DNA from: Cokeromyces recurvatus
Taxonomy: Eukaryota > Mucoromycota > Mucoromycetes > Mucorales > Mucoraceae
Length of the DNA: 64,000 nt
Direction: 5' to 3'
Assembly (NCBI RefSeq): GCF_025118155.1
Contig: NW_026251405.1
Coordinates: 1 to 64,000, forward strand
Part shown: in pieces, positions 23,530 through 34,654 of the stretch
Layout: each line of letters starts with the position of its first letter
Numbering within the stretch: position 1 is the first letter of the stretch
Notes under the pieces: generated by a model
The model's database searches: none
The model's input: the letters and a program-made list of their open reading frames with translations, nothing else
What the model was told of the DNA's origin: nothing
Position numbers and translations under genes: made by a program

Positions 23530-25586
23530 ATGAATACAACTATTGCTTCACCTTCATCTTATGGAACACCTCATTTTTCTCGCTTTAAATTATTTTTTTC
23601 GTCAAACAATGGCAGTAATAAAAATCAATCAAATGATTACTATAACAATAATAATTCATCATCAACTGCAGTATCTTTATCAAGTACAATAGTTGGATTT
23701 GGGTTACCAAATGATTTTGGAGATCTGCAATATCAAAAAGGGTTAAAAAGTAATAGTTGGTTTTCAACAAATGGGAACAAAAAAAAGAAGCATCGATATA
23801 ATGTAAGTAGCAGTAGTAACAGTAGCATTATTAGCAATGATACAGCAGTAATAAAAAATAGTAACATGCATCAATGGTCAGCACTTGCAATACCGCCTAC
23901 CATATTAGATAATGATACAATTAAAGAGCCTTCTCCTTCGCTCTATACTCTAGATCGTAAAATTTTATCATTAACTAAAAATCTTAATCGTCGATCATAC
24001 GCTACCAATAGCGTTAAAATTAGAGAAGTTCAAGTTGGACCTAGCAGTTTTTCAAAGATTCGGATGCTTGGGAAAGGGGATGTGGGTAGAGTTTACTTGG
24101 TGAAACAGAAAGAGACAGATAAAATGATGGCTATGAAAGTGCTTTCAAAAAAGGAAATGTTGAGAAGAAATAAAGTGAAAAGAGTGTTAGCTGAACAAGA
24201 AATCTTGTCAAGTGCTAATCACCCCTTTATTGTCTCTCTTTATCATTCATTTCAAAGCCAAGATCATCTTTATTTTGTTATGGAATATTGCTTGGGAGGT
24301 GAATTCTTTAGAGCACTTCAATCGAGACCTACTAAATGTCTTCCAGAAGAAGGAGCAAAGTTTTATGCAGCGGAAGTCATCCTTGCTTTAGAGTATCTTC
24401 ATTTACAAGGATTCATTTATAGAGATTTGAAGCCTGAAAGTATTGTATTGTCCATTACGATAAATATATTAATCAAAAGCTATGTATTAAATATGTTCTC
24501 ATCATCTTTAGATATACTATTACATCAAAGTGGACATCTTATGCTGACTGATTTTGATCTAAGTAAGCAATCACTTCCACCTGGATTACCGGCTATTGTC
24601 AAATCTAATTCACCTCATATAGTAATATCCAATTTTATTTTAATTTTAATGTCTATAATTTTACTCAAATGTATACTATTTATAGCCACCTTCAATTGAT
24701 ACTAAGACTTGCATAGCACATTTAAGAACAAATAGTTTTGTGGGTACAGAAGGTATAGCATAAAAAGCCAGCTTAAAAATAATACTTTTATTTTTTTAAC
24801 TTGTATATTTATGTTTCATATAGAATATATTGCTCCAGAAGTAATCCGTGGCTGGGGTCATACAAGTGGAGTAGATTGGTGGACACTAGGTATTTTAATT
24901 TATGAGATGCTTGTAAGTATATTCCATTTCCTCCTTACTATATAATGATGATCTTTCATTTTTATTGTTATTCCCCTATTATTAAACTTTACTTTTGAAA
25001 ATATATATTTATATATATATATATGTATGTATGTATATAGTACGGCACTACACCATTCAAAGGGGCTAATAGAAATGAAACTTTTTCAAATATCATCAAG
25101 TCCGATATTTCCTTTCCACCACCACAAAAAAAACAAGCACAGACTGTTTCCAACTCTTGTAAAAATTTAATTCGACGATTATTAGAGAAACAAGAAAATA
25201 GAAGGCTGGGATCAAGAGCAGGAGCGTCAGAAGTAAAAGGACATCATTTTTTCAAATCCCTTAATTTTGCTTTATTACGACATATGACCCCGCCTATTGT
25301 ACCTGGTATAACGGGGCAAACGAATAATCATTATTTTTATCAGAAGGGAAGTAGCATGAGTTTAGATTTAGATGCAGATGAAGCAATGAATACTATTGAT
25401 AATTACTCAGTAGATCCATTCTCCAAGTTTAATTCAGGTATTTATCTATAATCTACATTGCTTTTTTAGCGACTATCTTAATGTATTATTTATATTTATT
25501 TAGTAACTTTGTATCATGAGGGTGATTCAGACTCTGAGACGATTACTTTAAGTGATAATGAAGAAGATCATAATGAAAAAGTTTAA
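23530..25586 (+). CDS. FPK1: AGC protein kinase of the Fpk1/NRC-2 (flippase kinase) family
   Basis: Six exons, 23530-24439, 24512-24621, 24686-24752, 24824-24912, 25041-25437 and 25504-25586, join in phase to 551 residues. The leader is Ser/Asn-rich. Kinase motifs: [38 protein letters not shown] (completed by splicing), LTDFDLSK with DFD in place of [18 protein letters not shown] activation loop, and [17 protein letters not shown] and the SFVGTEEYIAPE loop are the signature of NRC-2/Fpk/Kin82 and plant phototropin-like AGC kinases. Family role: phosphorylates aminophospholipid flippases at the plasma membrane and Golgi. Start taken at the first ATG in frame (23530). Intron 1 (72 nt) is a multiple of three and lacks stops, so its retention would keep the frame. 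Confidence 0.9.
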
Positions 25587-25601
25587 TAATAAAAAATACA
25601 T

Positions 25602-25603
<2 letters not shown>

Positions 25604-25659
<56 letters not shown>
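25604..25659. repeat. Poly-T tract, 56 nt
   Basis: T run 18 nt after the kinase stop codon, on its sense strand. Confidence 0.9.
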
Positions 25660-25953
25660 CAATCAAATTGTTACAATGTAAGATTTTGTTTACCGTGTTT
25701 GTTAATAAATATATACATATTTATTTATTTATTTATTTATTTATTCACTTTTTAATGCCACATTTTGTACAATTTTTCTTAAATATTATCTTTTACTAGT
25801 TCTGCTTTAAATAGATTGCCATGTTATCATTTCTGTATATCCTACAAGAAATTATATTTTCATGTACGATGTTAGTTAATTATTGCAAATATAGGCTGTT
25901 ATACTAAATGAACAATAATGACAAAGAGATATTAATAAATATTTTACAATGAT

Positions 25954-25957
<4 letters not shown>

Positions 25958-26001
<44 letters not shown>
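25958..26001. repeat. Poly-A tract, 44 nt
   Basis: A run between convergent genes; reads as T on the HUL4 strand. Confidence 0.9.
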
Positions 26002-26003
<2 letters not shown>

Positions 26004-26374
26004 ATTAATCGTTTAGGGGCATCTTTTAATTGTATTTTTGGATTCTATATTAAAGGCTGACTTTTTGATTTATTTATATTAGACAAAGTATTTCTTTGTT
26101 TAAAAGCATTATGTATCAACCTGGTTTATCAGATGGTGAGCAACCTTTTTTATTACTCAAACAATACTACCTATAATAAGATAAATATCTATTATTACTA
26201 TTATTTTATTTACCTAGTTCCTCCACTAAAACTTCTCATATTTACGATCTTAATTGTCCCTGTCATTCACTTTTTTAATCTTTATTCTTCAAAAGTGTTT
26301 CTTGACTGTTACTTCTCTTTCTCCTGAACTAACTCGAGCGAAAAAAAAAAGACTTGATAAATTTATTAAGAACT

Positions 26375-26375
<1 letters not shown>

Positions 26376-26411
<36 letters not shown>
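26376..26411. repeat. Poly-A tract, 36 nt
   Basis: A run about 80 bp past the HUL4 stop; reads as T on the HUL4 strand. Confidence 0.9.
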
Positions 26412-26415
<4 letters not shown>

Positions 26416-26488
26416 TCCCTTTATGTTTGCTTATACATAAAATAATTGTGTATATGTATTAAGTTACTTTAATAAAAATGAATGGTTA

Positions 26489-26630
26489 TTATTTCACATA
26501 AAATCCTTGACTTTCTTCAATAGCAGTTAATAGCATTTTCTCTAATTTTTCTTTGGTATGATACTTGTATAATATTAATTGATTGAAACAAGTATGAGCT
26601 GAAGGTAATCTATTAAACACATACATTAGT

Positions 26631-26673
<43 letters not shown>

Positions 26674-29320
26674 TATACAATTATTATTATTATTATTATT
26701 ATTATTTACCTGTCACTATCACCATTATTTCCACATACAATTTGAAGATGCATTTGTGTTGTTCCTGTTGCAGGTATACGATCACTTCCTGTAACAAACA
26801 TAAGCAGCTTTCGTTGTGTTTCTGGTTTCATAGCCTTTACAATACTCCAAAAATTCCTGTTGTTAAAAAGTAAATTACTCTTTCTCCATGGTATTTTTAA
26901 TTCCTATACTTACGCAATAGTTTCTTCATTCTCATGAAATCCTATGTAATCGGTCTGCCCTTTGAGTTCGTCAATTGCTAAAGGCTCATCACTACCTCGT
27001 ATAAGTAATTCAATTTCTTCGGGACGAAATAAAGATAATGCATTACCACCACACACAAGATAAAAGCCTCGCTTAAATGCTCCAAACTGACGCTTAATAC
27101 TTTTATTAAGCAAAAAGTCAACATAAAGCGAAACGAATTCTTGTTTATTCTTTTGTGTAACCATTACTTGATCTCCACCATGAATAAGTGGCACACATTG
27201 ACGTTCACCAAATGCTTCAATTTCTACTATAAATGATCTACAGAACACCTCTTCAACATGACCTTCAAAATCTAATAATTGCTGAAGACCTTTTGCTAAA
27301 GTAGGTCGAAATGCTTTAAGATCAGACAGATTAACTGGTAAATTCAATAATTTTTTATAACATGCTAAGGGTAAATGAATATCAAGGATTGTAGAATTGT
27401 AAATGGCAAGACCAAGAACAACTCCCACAAGAAAGAATTGGTCTTCAGTTTCAAAGCTCGATGGATTAAACCAGCACAAGTTAGAATCCTCATCGTATGT
27501 AAACATACCATACTGAGGATCAAATAAAGATCTTACTAACAATAAAAACCATTCTTTTCTTAAACCACCAGCATCGACACCGTCCTCGCCTATAAATTCG
27601 ATACGTAACGATTTCTTCAGATCTAATTCATTTTGTGCCAATTGTCGTAATGAATCATCGATTAAGTTATCTCTTGATACGCGAAGAACAAGATAGGGAT
27701 TGGATACTTTTTGATGAAATATCATATTAAAAAATGCTTCTCTCCATTTAGTTTCCATTTGTTGTTTAGCATCAGACTCCACAATTTTCATTTTTGATCC
27801 CATGCTGAGTAAAAAGGGATATTGACAAAAGGCAAACTTTCCAGACTGTGCTTGCCATAATTCAAAGTCACCCATTAAATTGATACAATCTGCCATAGTA
27901 TTATAAAATTCGGATATATGAACTTTGTTTGATCGATGATTACTAGTAACTATAAATAATATATGTATATAGATATGTATGTATGTATATTAAGGATTGT
28001 TATGCACATAAAAACAGGATCTTACATAATAACGCCATCACTCGTGCTGCACTAACTGTCTTCCAATCTGATTCATAGGCTATAGGTAATCCTAGCTTAC
28101 TGCGTCTTGCCCTCGATATACGATGGCTTAAGAATGCATGAATGAGATTAATTTTGGCTTGAAAATTTTTTACAGAATAACTAAATAAAAAGAAATATTT
28201 CTATAGTTGAGTTAACGCTTCCATGTAATTGTGTTTCTTTTGTTTTGTTTTGTTTTCACCTTGAAAACCAATGAACTAATCCATAATGACAATCATTATT
28301 GAGACAACTTAAAATTCCAAAAACTCGTTTTAATAAATTATGATGATATTTTGTTTCTGCAGGAAAATTATGCTGCGCTAATAAAGGATTCTCTAATATA
28401 ATTATCAGAAATCGAATATCGGACACCTTCTTTAATGGAACAGTTGGTCTTTTTAATAGCTTATCAATTGCAGACATCATGGCTCGAATCACATTAGTAG
28501 GCTATTTAATAAAAATCGACAAGCATTATTATAGACACATGATATTTACTAATGATACATACTAATCTTAATATAATTCTATAAGCATCTATTGTATCAT
28601 TCATATCAATACCACTATGTTCTAAGCTTGTTTCTTGTCCCTAAATAAAATGGGTTAGCTATTTAGAAATAATAATAAAAAAAGGGGAGTCCTTACATTA
28701 AGAAAGCTATTATTTAAGGAAGCCCAACTACTGAATACTGACTCTACTATCTTTTCAATTGGTTCATAGATCCTCTCTTTTTCTTTCTCATCAATGGGTA
28801 TATTTTTAGATCTTTTGGCTCTTTCTTTTAGTTTGCATTCATAAATTGATTTTTTTAATTGTTTAAGTGTAAGTGGTTGAGTGGAGGATTGCTTACGAAG
28901 ATAAGGTTTAAGGTCATTTATCGTATCACATACTGGGCATCGGAAGCGAGAAACAGTATACGGATATTTTAATTCACTTTATAACCAAGAAGAAAATTAG
29001 AAAGAGCAACGAAAAAGACTTTTCATAACGATGTTTTACCTATTACAACACAAACACTTTCCTATTACAAACTTTTTTTATATATATAAATAAAATATTT
29101 TTGCTATTTATTAACGCTAATCAAGACTTACTAATGAGTTAATCTCTTCTCGGGAGTTATGGATTGTTGCATTCTCAACTGTTGATGAATTATTTTTTAT
29201 AGATAAAGCTTGTAACTGATTTATTGCTGAACAATAGTTATTAGCTGTAGAGTTTGTATTATTTGAATTCAAACTATTAATTGCATTCGAAGAATTTTTA
29301 GCATTCTCTGAATCTGTCAT
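26489..29320 (-). CDS. HUL4: HECT-type E3 ubiquitin ligase, Hul4-like
   Basis: Nine exons on the minus strand: 29320-29132, 29071-29040, 28976-28697, 28640-28563, 28501-28260, 28180-28026, 27949-26914, 26856-26710 and 26609-26489. They join in phase to 759 residues. A short cysteine cluster near the N-terminus (KCLCCN then [11 protein letters not shown]) is built across three exons and matches the Hul4 zinc-like module. The HECT domain fills the C-terminal half: [34 protein letters not shown], and the catalytic cysteine Cys727 in [11 protein letters not shown]. Role: transfer of ubiquitin from an E2 to substrates; yeast Hul4 acts in nuclear quality control. The 32-nt exon 2 is assigned because it restores both frame and cysteine motif. 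The N-terminal 60 residues are Asn/Ser-rich. Confidence 0.92.
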
Positions 29321-29418
29321 CTATTGTACTGTACAATTTTTAAAAAAATAAAATAAAATAAAATAAAAAATAAAGGAACAGAAAAAAAAGGAATGTAAAA
29401 TCTGAGTAATTTTTGTAC

Positions 29419-29478
<60 letters not shown>

Positions 29479-30289
29479 TTTAAGGGGTATTTGATATGCG
29501 TAAAATATGTACAAAAATAAAAGAAATAATAAAATAAATGGAGTATTAAATGATCTTAAGTAATGAGAGTGTAGTTATTATTATTAGATAGAGACTTGAA
29601 CAAACTAATCATCACACATATATATGCATCTTTAATGAGAAGAATAAAATTGAAACAAGGAACGGAATAATAGATAATATCAATCTTAAGCAATCTTTGA
29701 AGAATAAGTTACCCGTAAGTAGGTAAACAAGAAAAATGACATGGAGAAATCATAAAGCTAGTGGTTTATATAGGTATGTGGATCAACCAGTATATTAATA
29801 AATAAGATATATGATGGATTTTTGGTATAGCCTTCATGAAAGTATACCATAAAATAAAGCTATAGTTTTTTTACTTATTCTAAATTCTGCTACGGCTGGC
29901 AAGAGTTTATAATGTTGGTAAAGCGTATTATTATCTTATAGAAGTGAACTGTTTGAAAATAACATATTACAACCATAAACTAAACATATCGTTTGACAGA
30001 CAAATTGAATTTTATAAAAGGATAATTTAACTATATTTTGAAATCATCATCTTCTTTGAAAAATTACTCTTTTATCTTTTAAACGTATTTTTTAAAAGTA
30101 TTATCTTAATTACAGTCTGGGAAAAGTATGCAATCGTAGAAAAAAAAAATATAAACAAGCCTTAAAATTATTCAGCCAGTTGAGTACTTTTTTATCTCAC
30201 ACAACTTGATAATCTTTTTAATATTGTCATCTGTTAGTCTTTAACTACCCTTTTTTAATTCATATTTTATATATGTATTTTTTTTTCCT
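29321..30289. other. HUL4 5' region and edge of a repeat-rich island
   Basis: Contains an A52 tract at 29423-29474 (T on the HUL4 strand, about 100 bp upstream of its start) and AT-rich sequence beyond with no recognised exon. The right part may already be decayed retroelement sequence, but I could not align it to any domain. Confidence 0.45.
29423..29474. repeat. Poly-A tract, 52 nt
   Basis: A run upstream of HUL4, reading as a T tract on the gene's sense strand. Confidence 0.9.
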
Positions 30290-30740
30290 TTAAAAAAAAA
30301 GATCGAAATTCTAATATCTTCAACCTGAAGATTGGTCCTGTTACATGCATCAAAGGTCTTTTATACGTATATTTTATGTCACTTTACAGTTTTTGAATAA
30401 ACTATATAATTGTATATAAAGACACAAACAAATTTATCTAAAAATCCTTATACTCTATTATACATTTGCCTTTAATAAGTACTGAGACTCTCACTAAGTC
30501 TCATAGACATTGGCCCTTAATTTAAATGTTTAGAATTTTGTAAAGTATGATATCTTATAAACTGAATTGGTAAAAACTGAAAAAGATGTTGTACCATCTG
30601 ATATGTCTAGTATAGCATGTATGTGAGGTATAAAATAGTTATCTTTTACCATAAAACCATTCAGCTTTTGAAAATTAATCAACAAACATAATTTCACATC
30701 TTTCTTGAAAACAAATAATACAAGAAATGTGATGTATCCT
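30290..30740 (-). pseudogene. Decayed Ty3/gypsy reverse transcriptase fragment
   Basis: Reading the minus strand with stops and frame breaks ignored, order and spacing match the RT of Ty3/gypsy retrotransposons. From 30739 a GYITFLVLFVFKKD block (RT: PVLFVKKKDG) is followed by LCLLINFQKLN (LCVDYRALN), NYFIPHIHAILD (YPLPRIDDLLD), GPMSMRL, and a FLDKFVCVFIYNYIVYSKT block. In that last block the catalytic Y-x-D-D is degraded to IYNY, so it is not functional. Several in-frame stops are present. It is an old retroelement relic, probably related to the LTR-like repeats near 31337, 33713 and 34385. Integrase, protease and RNase H were not recognised with confidence. Confidence 0.65.
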
Positions 30741-31336
30741 TAGCAATAAAGATAAAGACAAAATAAAAAATTAGAAAAAGACTATAAATGATTATTTAAA
30801 GATAGCTAAAAAAAAAACTAATTCTAACTATCTTTTCATTTTATTATTGAAAAGAGTTTATACCATAAATTTAAATATCATTATCTAAGGTGCGCTTATG
30901 GGTTACTATAGAAGTAATTAAGAGTACGAATCAAAGCTTGGTTCCTAATACACAACATTTATTCAATACAATAGATGTTCGTATAAATTATTTTTATTCT
31001 TGTTAATTAAAGATGTTCAAATATAACTTGATCCAGTCAAATACTGTTCCGATAGTTTTTGTTCTTACATATTTTGGTCTGTAAGTACTTGTGCAACTCG
31101 TGATGATACATACAAATATTTATTAATATCTATGTTTGGATAATATATTTTAGGCGTGTGGCCTTATCATGAACTGACTTATAATGTCATGTTTCTTGAT
31201 TAAACACATGGATTATAGAATTATTCAAGGAATTCTATCTAGATCCTCCTGAAAAACTCTCTTAATTCACTCCATAAAACAATATTAAAAACTTCTAATA
31301 CTTCATTATCTATAACATATCTTATTCGGTCGTTGT

Positions 31337-31420
31337 CATGGTTGTAAGATTTATAACTTAATTCAATAAGATAAAGATAAAAAAAGAATAAGACAGAATA
31401 AATCTGTGAAAACTTTGTAT
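31337..31420. repeat. LTR-like repeat fragment, copy A
   Basis: Begins CATGGTTGTAAGATTTATA and continues with a TTAATTCAATA block. The first 32 bp recur inverted at 34385-34416 with two mismatches. The following block (ATAAGACA, then TCTGTGAAAACTTTGTATA at about 31388-31420) recurs in direct orientation at 33713-33741 with small changes. A TATAAAAC box follows. Consistent with a decayed LTR, but no full LTR borders could be set. Confidence 0.5.
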
Positions 31421-31955
31421 AAAACTTTTATTATCAATAAAAAATTTAAAATAAAACTTAAAACTTAATTTCTAAAAGATGAGTGCAAAATAGATCCTTA
31501 TTGATTTCTTGTGGAGAACGGGTTACTTCGCGACAGGAACAGAATGAAGATATCTTGAAAGAAGAATATTTTCCCATAGAATAATTAAAGTTATTGTGTT
31601 TGAGCTCTAGTCTTTGCCCTGATTAAGAATTAATCTAATAAATATTAAATTATTGGTGTTTGATCTAGCCGGTTATTTTTCTTGAAATCGAATAATGAAA
31701 TCTCGTTTGTTCATACTTGTGAATGATATAGGAAAGACATTTTTGACATATAGATTTATATTCTAACCAGCTTCTTTATATTATATTCATTTCTCAATGT
31801 ACTACTTAAATGAATTTCATTATATTATATAGTGTATTCAATTAGAATAGAGTTCTCATAGATAGTATATGATTATATTTATAAGTTAGTATTTTAGACA
31901 ATATTAAATAATAATATATATATATGATTAATAGGTATAATCTATAATTCATATA

Positions 31956-33613
31956 CAGTGACTCACAAAACTGTTCACGAATTTGCAAATTTTACATAAT
32001 TAGTGACATTTATTAGTTATGTTATATATCAACAGTATATAAAACTTATATTTTTAGAGAGCTTAAGACTCGGACATTTTATGTATAGAAAAGTTTGATA
32101 GAAAAAATTTATTAATTATTATTGAACCGGCTTTCAAATTACAGTATACAGCGTGAACAGTTTTGTGAGGCCCTAACGAAACTGCTAATTATGAAGAAAT
32201 TGAGGGTTCAGTACTTCGTCCAGTAACCTTTCGCCTTGATACACTCTTCTATACGATGTGGCATACTTTCAATAACCTTTCGGCATTCTTCTATAGTGAT
32301 TACCTTATACCATATATGTACTACCCGTTCATATAGCTCATTCATGCCTTTTGGAGGCGTATCATATTCATTTAGACGAATCTTTAATAAACGCCACATG
32401 TTTTCGATTGGATTCAAGTCAGGAGACTGTGCAGGCCAATCCATAAGCTGATAATCTTGTCTATTTAGGTATTCTAGGACTACAGTTGACGTATGCTTTG
32501 AGTCATTATCTTGTTGGAAAATGATTTGGTCACGTCTGAGGTTCAATTGTTCACATGTATGCTGAATAGTATATGATAAATCTTCCTCCAAAATGCTTTT
32601 ATAGACATAACGGTCCATTGTTCCTTCGACCTTGCAAATCCAACCTACACCTGCGTAGGTAATGGCGCTCCAAAACATTAGACCGCCTCCACCATGCTTT
32701 CGTGTTTGCTTGACATGCTGCGGCTGAAGCGTCTCACCGTCTCGTATCCATACCCAGACACGTCCATCAGAATTAAATCTGTTTATTTTTGTTTCATCAG
32801 ACCATACTTCACGCTTCCAATCGTCTATAGTCCAATTGCGATGTGCAAGACACCATTCAAGTCTCTTTTTTGCATTTGTATCGCTTAGGGCAGGCTTCTT
32901 TTCCTTTTCGAAAGATCCCAAACCAGCTTCTTTTAGGGCTCGACGAATAGTCTCAACACTGACATCAATGCTATAATCCATTTTCAGTTGTTTTTGGACT
33001 TGAACCGCATTTTCTAGACGCCCTTTGGTTACTAAATGCACACAATGCCTTTTATCTGCTGTAGACAAGATACTGCGCCTTCCGCCTTTATTCTTGTCTC
33101 TGTTATTGCAATTTTGTTTTCCAATTTTGGATACTGCACCAAGACTAATTCCAACCCTTTTAGCTACTTCTCAGGTGCTGGCTCCAGATTTCAAGAGAGA
33201 AATAACACTATCACGTTGATCTGTAGTAATTCCAGCCATATTCAATAAACGTACCTCTATATGTAAGTTAAAACCTAGTAATATAGAGTAAAAATGATAT
33301 AAAATTAAGTCTGAACAAGAAGCTGAACTATGGCTGAGTATAAGCCCGATATGGGGTAATTACCAAGTTGTGGTAACGACTTTTTAATTTTTTAATACAC
33401 GGCCACAAAACTGTTCACACGGACATGTTAATTTGAAAGCCAGATTTTAGACTCCGTAGTCATCCAGTTAAAATAGTATGATTATATATAAACTAAGCAG
33501 ATGTCAAGCTTTTGAATGACATATTATATGTGAATCTACTGTGTTAACTTTGAATGTTAATTTTTGCATATCTGTAAAATTTTGGAAAACGTGAACAGTT
33601 TTGTGAGTCACTG
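31956..33613 (-). mobile_element. Tc1/mariner transposon, nearly intact (1658 bp)
   Basis: Perfect 24-bp terminal inverted repeats start CAGTGACTCACAAAACTGTT at 31956-31979 and mirror at 33590-33613. Flanking TA dinucleotides at 31954-31955 and 33614-33615 are the expected target duplication. Each end also holds an inner copy of the repeat core in the opposite sense to the outer one: 32127-32173 on the left and 33401-33443 on the right, which share a longer inverted match with each other (CTTTCAAATT side). The element encodes a DD34E transposase on the minus strand. Sharp TIRs and an almost open gene point to a recent insertion into older repeat debris. Nothing else is carried. Confidence 0.92.
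32208..33239 (-). pseudogene. Tc1-family DD34E transposase with a single premature stop
   Basis: An open frame of 344 codons from ATG at 33239 to TGA at 32208-32210, interrupted by one in-frame TGA at 33171-33173 (codon 23). The N-terminal helix-turn-helix region (EVAKRVGISLGAVSKI) is split from the start by this stop. Catalytic residues are present: WSDE (first Asp), QQDND (second Asp) and NPIE (Glu), with 34 residues between the second Asp and Glu, hence DD34E. GGGGLMFWSAI is the glycine-rich box typical of Tc1. The stop sits in ACC-TGA-GAA and could come from CGA by C-to-T change. Initiation downstream of the stop would lose part of the DNA-binding domain. The gene is otherwise intact, so active copies may exist elsewhere in the genome. 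Confidence 0.88.
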
Positions 33614-33712
33614 TATCTTTATCATTAATAACTCCTTACACTATGTTTTTCTTATCATTATTTTGTAGAGTTAGTATTTATTATTGTTTTGAGTATAAAG
33701 ATAAGGAAGAAG

Positions 33713-33741
33713 ATAAGACAAGTCTGTGAAAACTTCGTATA
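33713..33741. repeat. LTR-like repeat fragment, copy B (direct repeat of copy A)
   Basis: ATAAGACA followed by TCTGTGAAAACTTCGTATA matches the 31388-31420 block in the same orientation with one base change in the core. Downstream similarity fades but a GACGAGTGC/GATGAGTGC pair continues it (about 33800 and 31480). Confidence 0.45.
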
Positions 33742-34384
33742 GTTTTAATAAAGATAAAATAATACAAAAATTGTACACCAGAAAATAATATGAAAAAATG
33801 ACGAGTGCTATTTATATGTTTTTGTAAGGTAAGTCATATTGATAGGAGTGTGATTTAGATAAGTGAATACTGCTATAATAAAGCCTTTATGCACAAATAT
33901 GCACAAATTTTATCTCCGAATAACTCTGCATGCATTATGCAGATTTCTGCCTGAGCTGTTGCTGATATTAAAAATATACACGATTATTGTCTTTGGGATA
34001 AGCAACGCGTTAATATTAGTTTACAGTGAATATTCCCTCTATAACAATATACAACATTATGGATGTATATATAATATGTATGACTTGTATCAATAATTAT
34101 GTAATTGAATATAACAGTCATAAATCTATTGAATTCTTATTATTATATAATACGATGTATATAATTATTTTTAATGCTCGAATACTCTAACAATGACTAT
34201 TATTAAAACTGAGTGTAGAATGAATATTATGCTGTGAAGTACAATACACTGGTTTTATTCGAATAAACTCTTTATTATTTAAATAAATGATAGTTTATTT
34301 CTTTTAACTTAGTTGTAAATACGACTACAATCATAGCAATAACATATTCAAGTGCACTATATGATCTATTATGACGATTAATAT

Positions 34385-34416
34385 TATTGAATTAAACTAT
34401 AAATCTTACAACCATG
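34385..34416. repeat. LTR-like repeat fragment, copy C (inverted repeat of copy A)
   Basis: 32 bp ending TATAAATCTTACAACCATG, the reverse complement of 31337-31368 with two mismatches. The pair brackets 3.08 kb that includes the Tc1 element. Confidence 0.55.
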
Positions 34417-34555
34417 TCGAAGCTTCTTTTTTTTATTAAAGATGGAAAGAAAAATACAAAAATTATATAAACAGCCCCGAGAACTAACAAGTCACGTGAC
34501 CGCTGAATTTCTATACAAACTATGATGATTATCAAAGACCGACTCAATAACAAGA

Positions 34556-34627
34556 TCTTCGGTAGTATAGTGGTGAGTATCCCCGCCTGTCACGCGGGAG
34601 ACCGGGGTTCAATTCCCCGCCGGAGAG
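34556..34627 (+). tRNA. trnD-GUC: tRNA-Asp (GTC)
   Basis: A 72-nt cloverleaf without intron. The acceptor stem TCTTCGG pairs with CCGGAGA with one T-G wobble, and the discriminator is G. The anticodon loop CTGTCAC carries GTC, which decodes aspartate. The T arm CGGGG TTCAATT CCCCG is canonical and the D arm has GTGGTGAGTA. A T-rich stretch right after the gene serves as the RNA polymerase III terminator. It lies in a transposon-rich island. Confidence 0.96.
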
Positions 34628-34650
34628 TTTCTTTTTAATTTTTTTTTCAT
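34628..34650 (+). terminator. RNA polymerase III terminator of tRNA-Asp
   Basis: T-rich stretch with TTT, TTTTT and a run of nine T directly after the tRNA discriminator base. Confidence 0.75.
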
Positions 34651-34654
34651 GTCT

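Larger units (their letters stand above)
25587..26488. other. Convergent 3' region between Fpk-type kinase and HUL4, with long homopolymers
   Basis: Holds T56 at 25604-25659, ATTT repeats (25720-25745), A44 at 25958-26001 and A36 at 26376-26411. No gene recognised; the apparent short ORFs are homopolymer readings. Confidence 0.6.

Noticed and set aside
25552..25755. Poly-Phe ORF
   Set aside because: Translation of the T56 tract downstream of the kinase; same reason for ORFs at 17759-17968, 29317-29514, 36976-37164 and 60331-60597.
32236..33248. Several plus-strand ORFs of 60-70 codons
   Set aside because: Antisense of the Tc1 transposase.
33863..34096. 77-codon plus-strand ORF between Tc1 and the tRNA
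   Set aside because: Skewed AT-rich composition, no domain, and it lies in repeat debris; likely chance.
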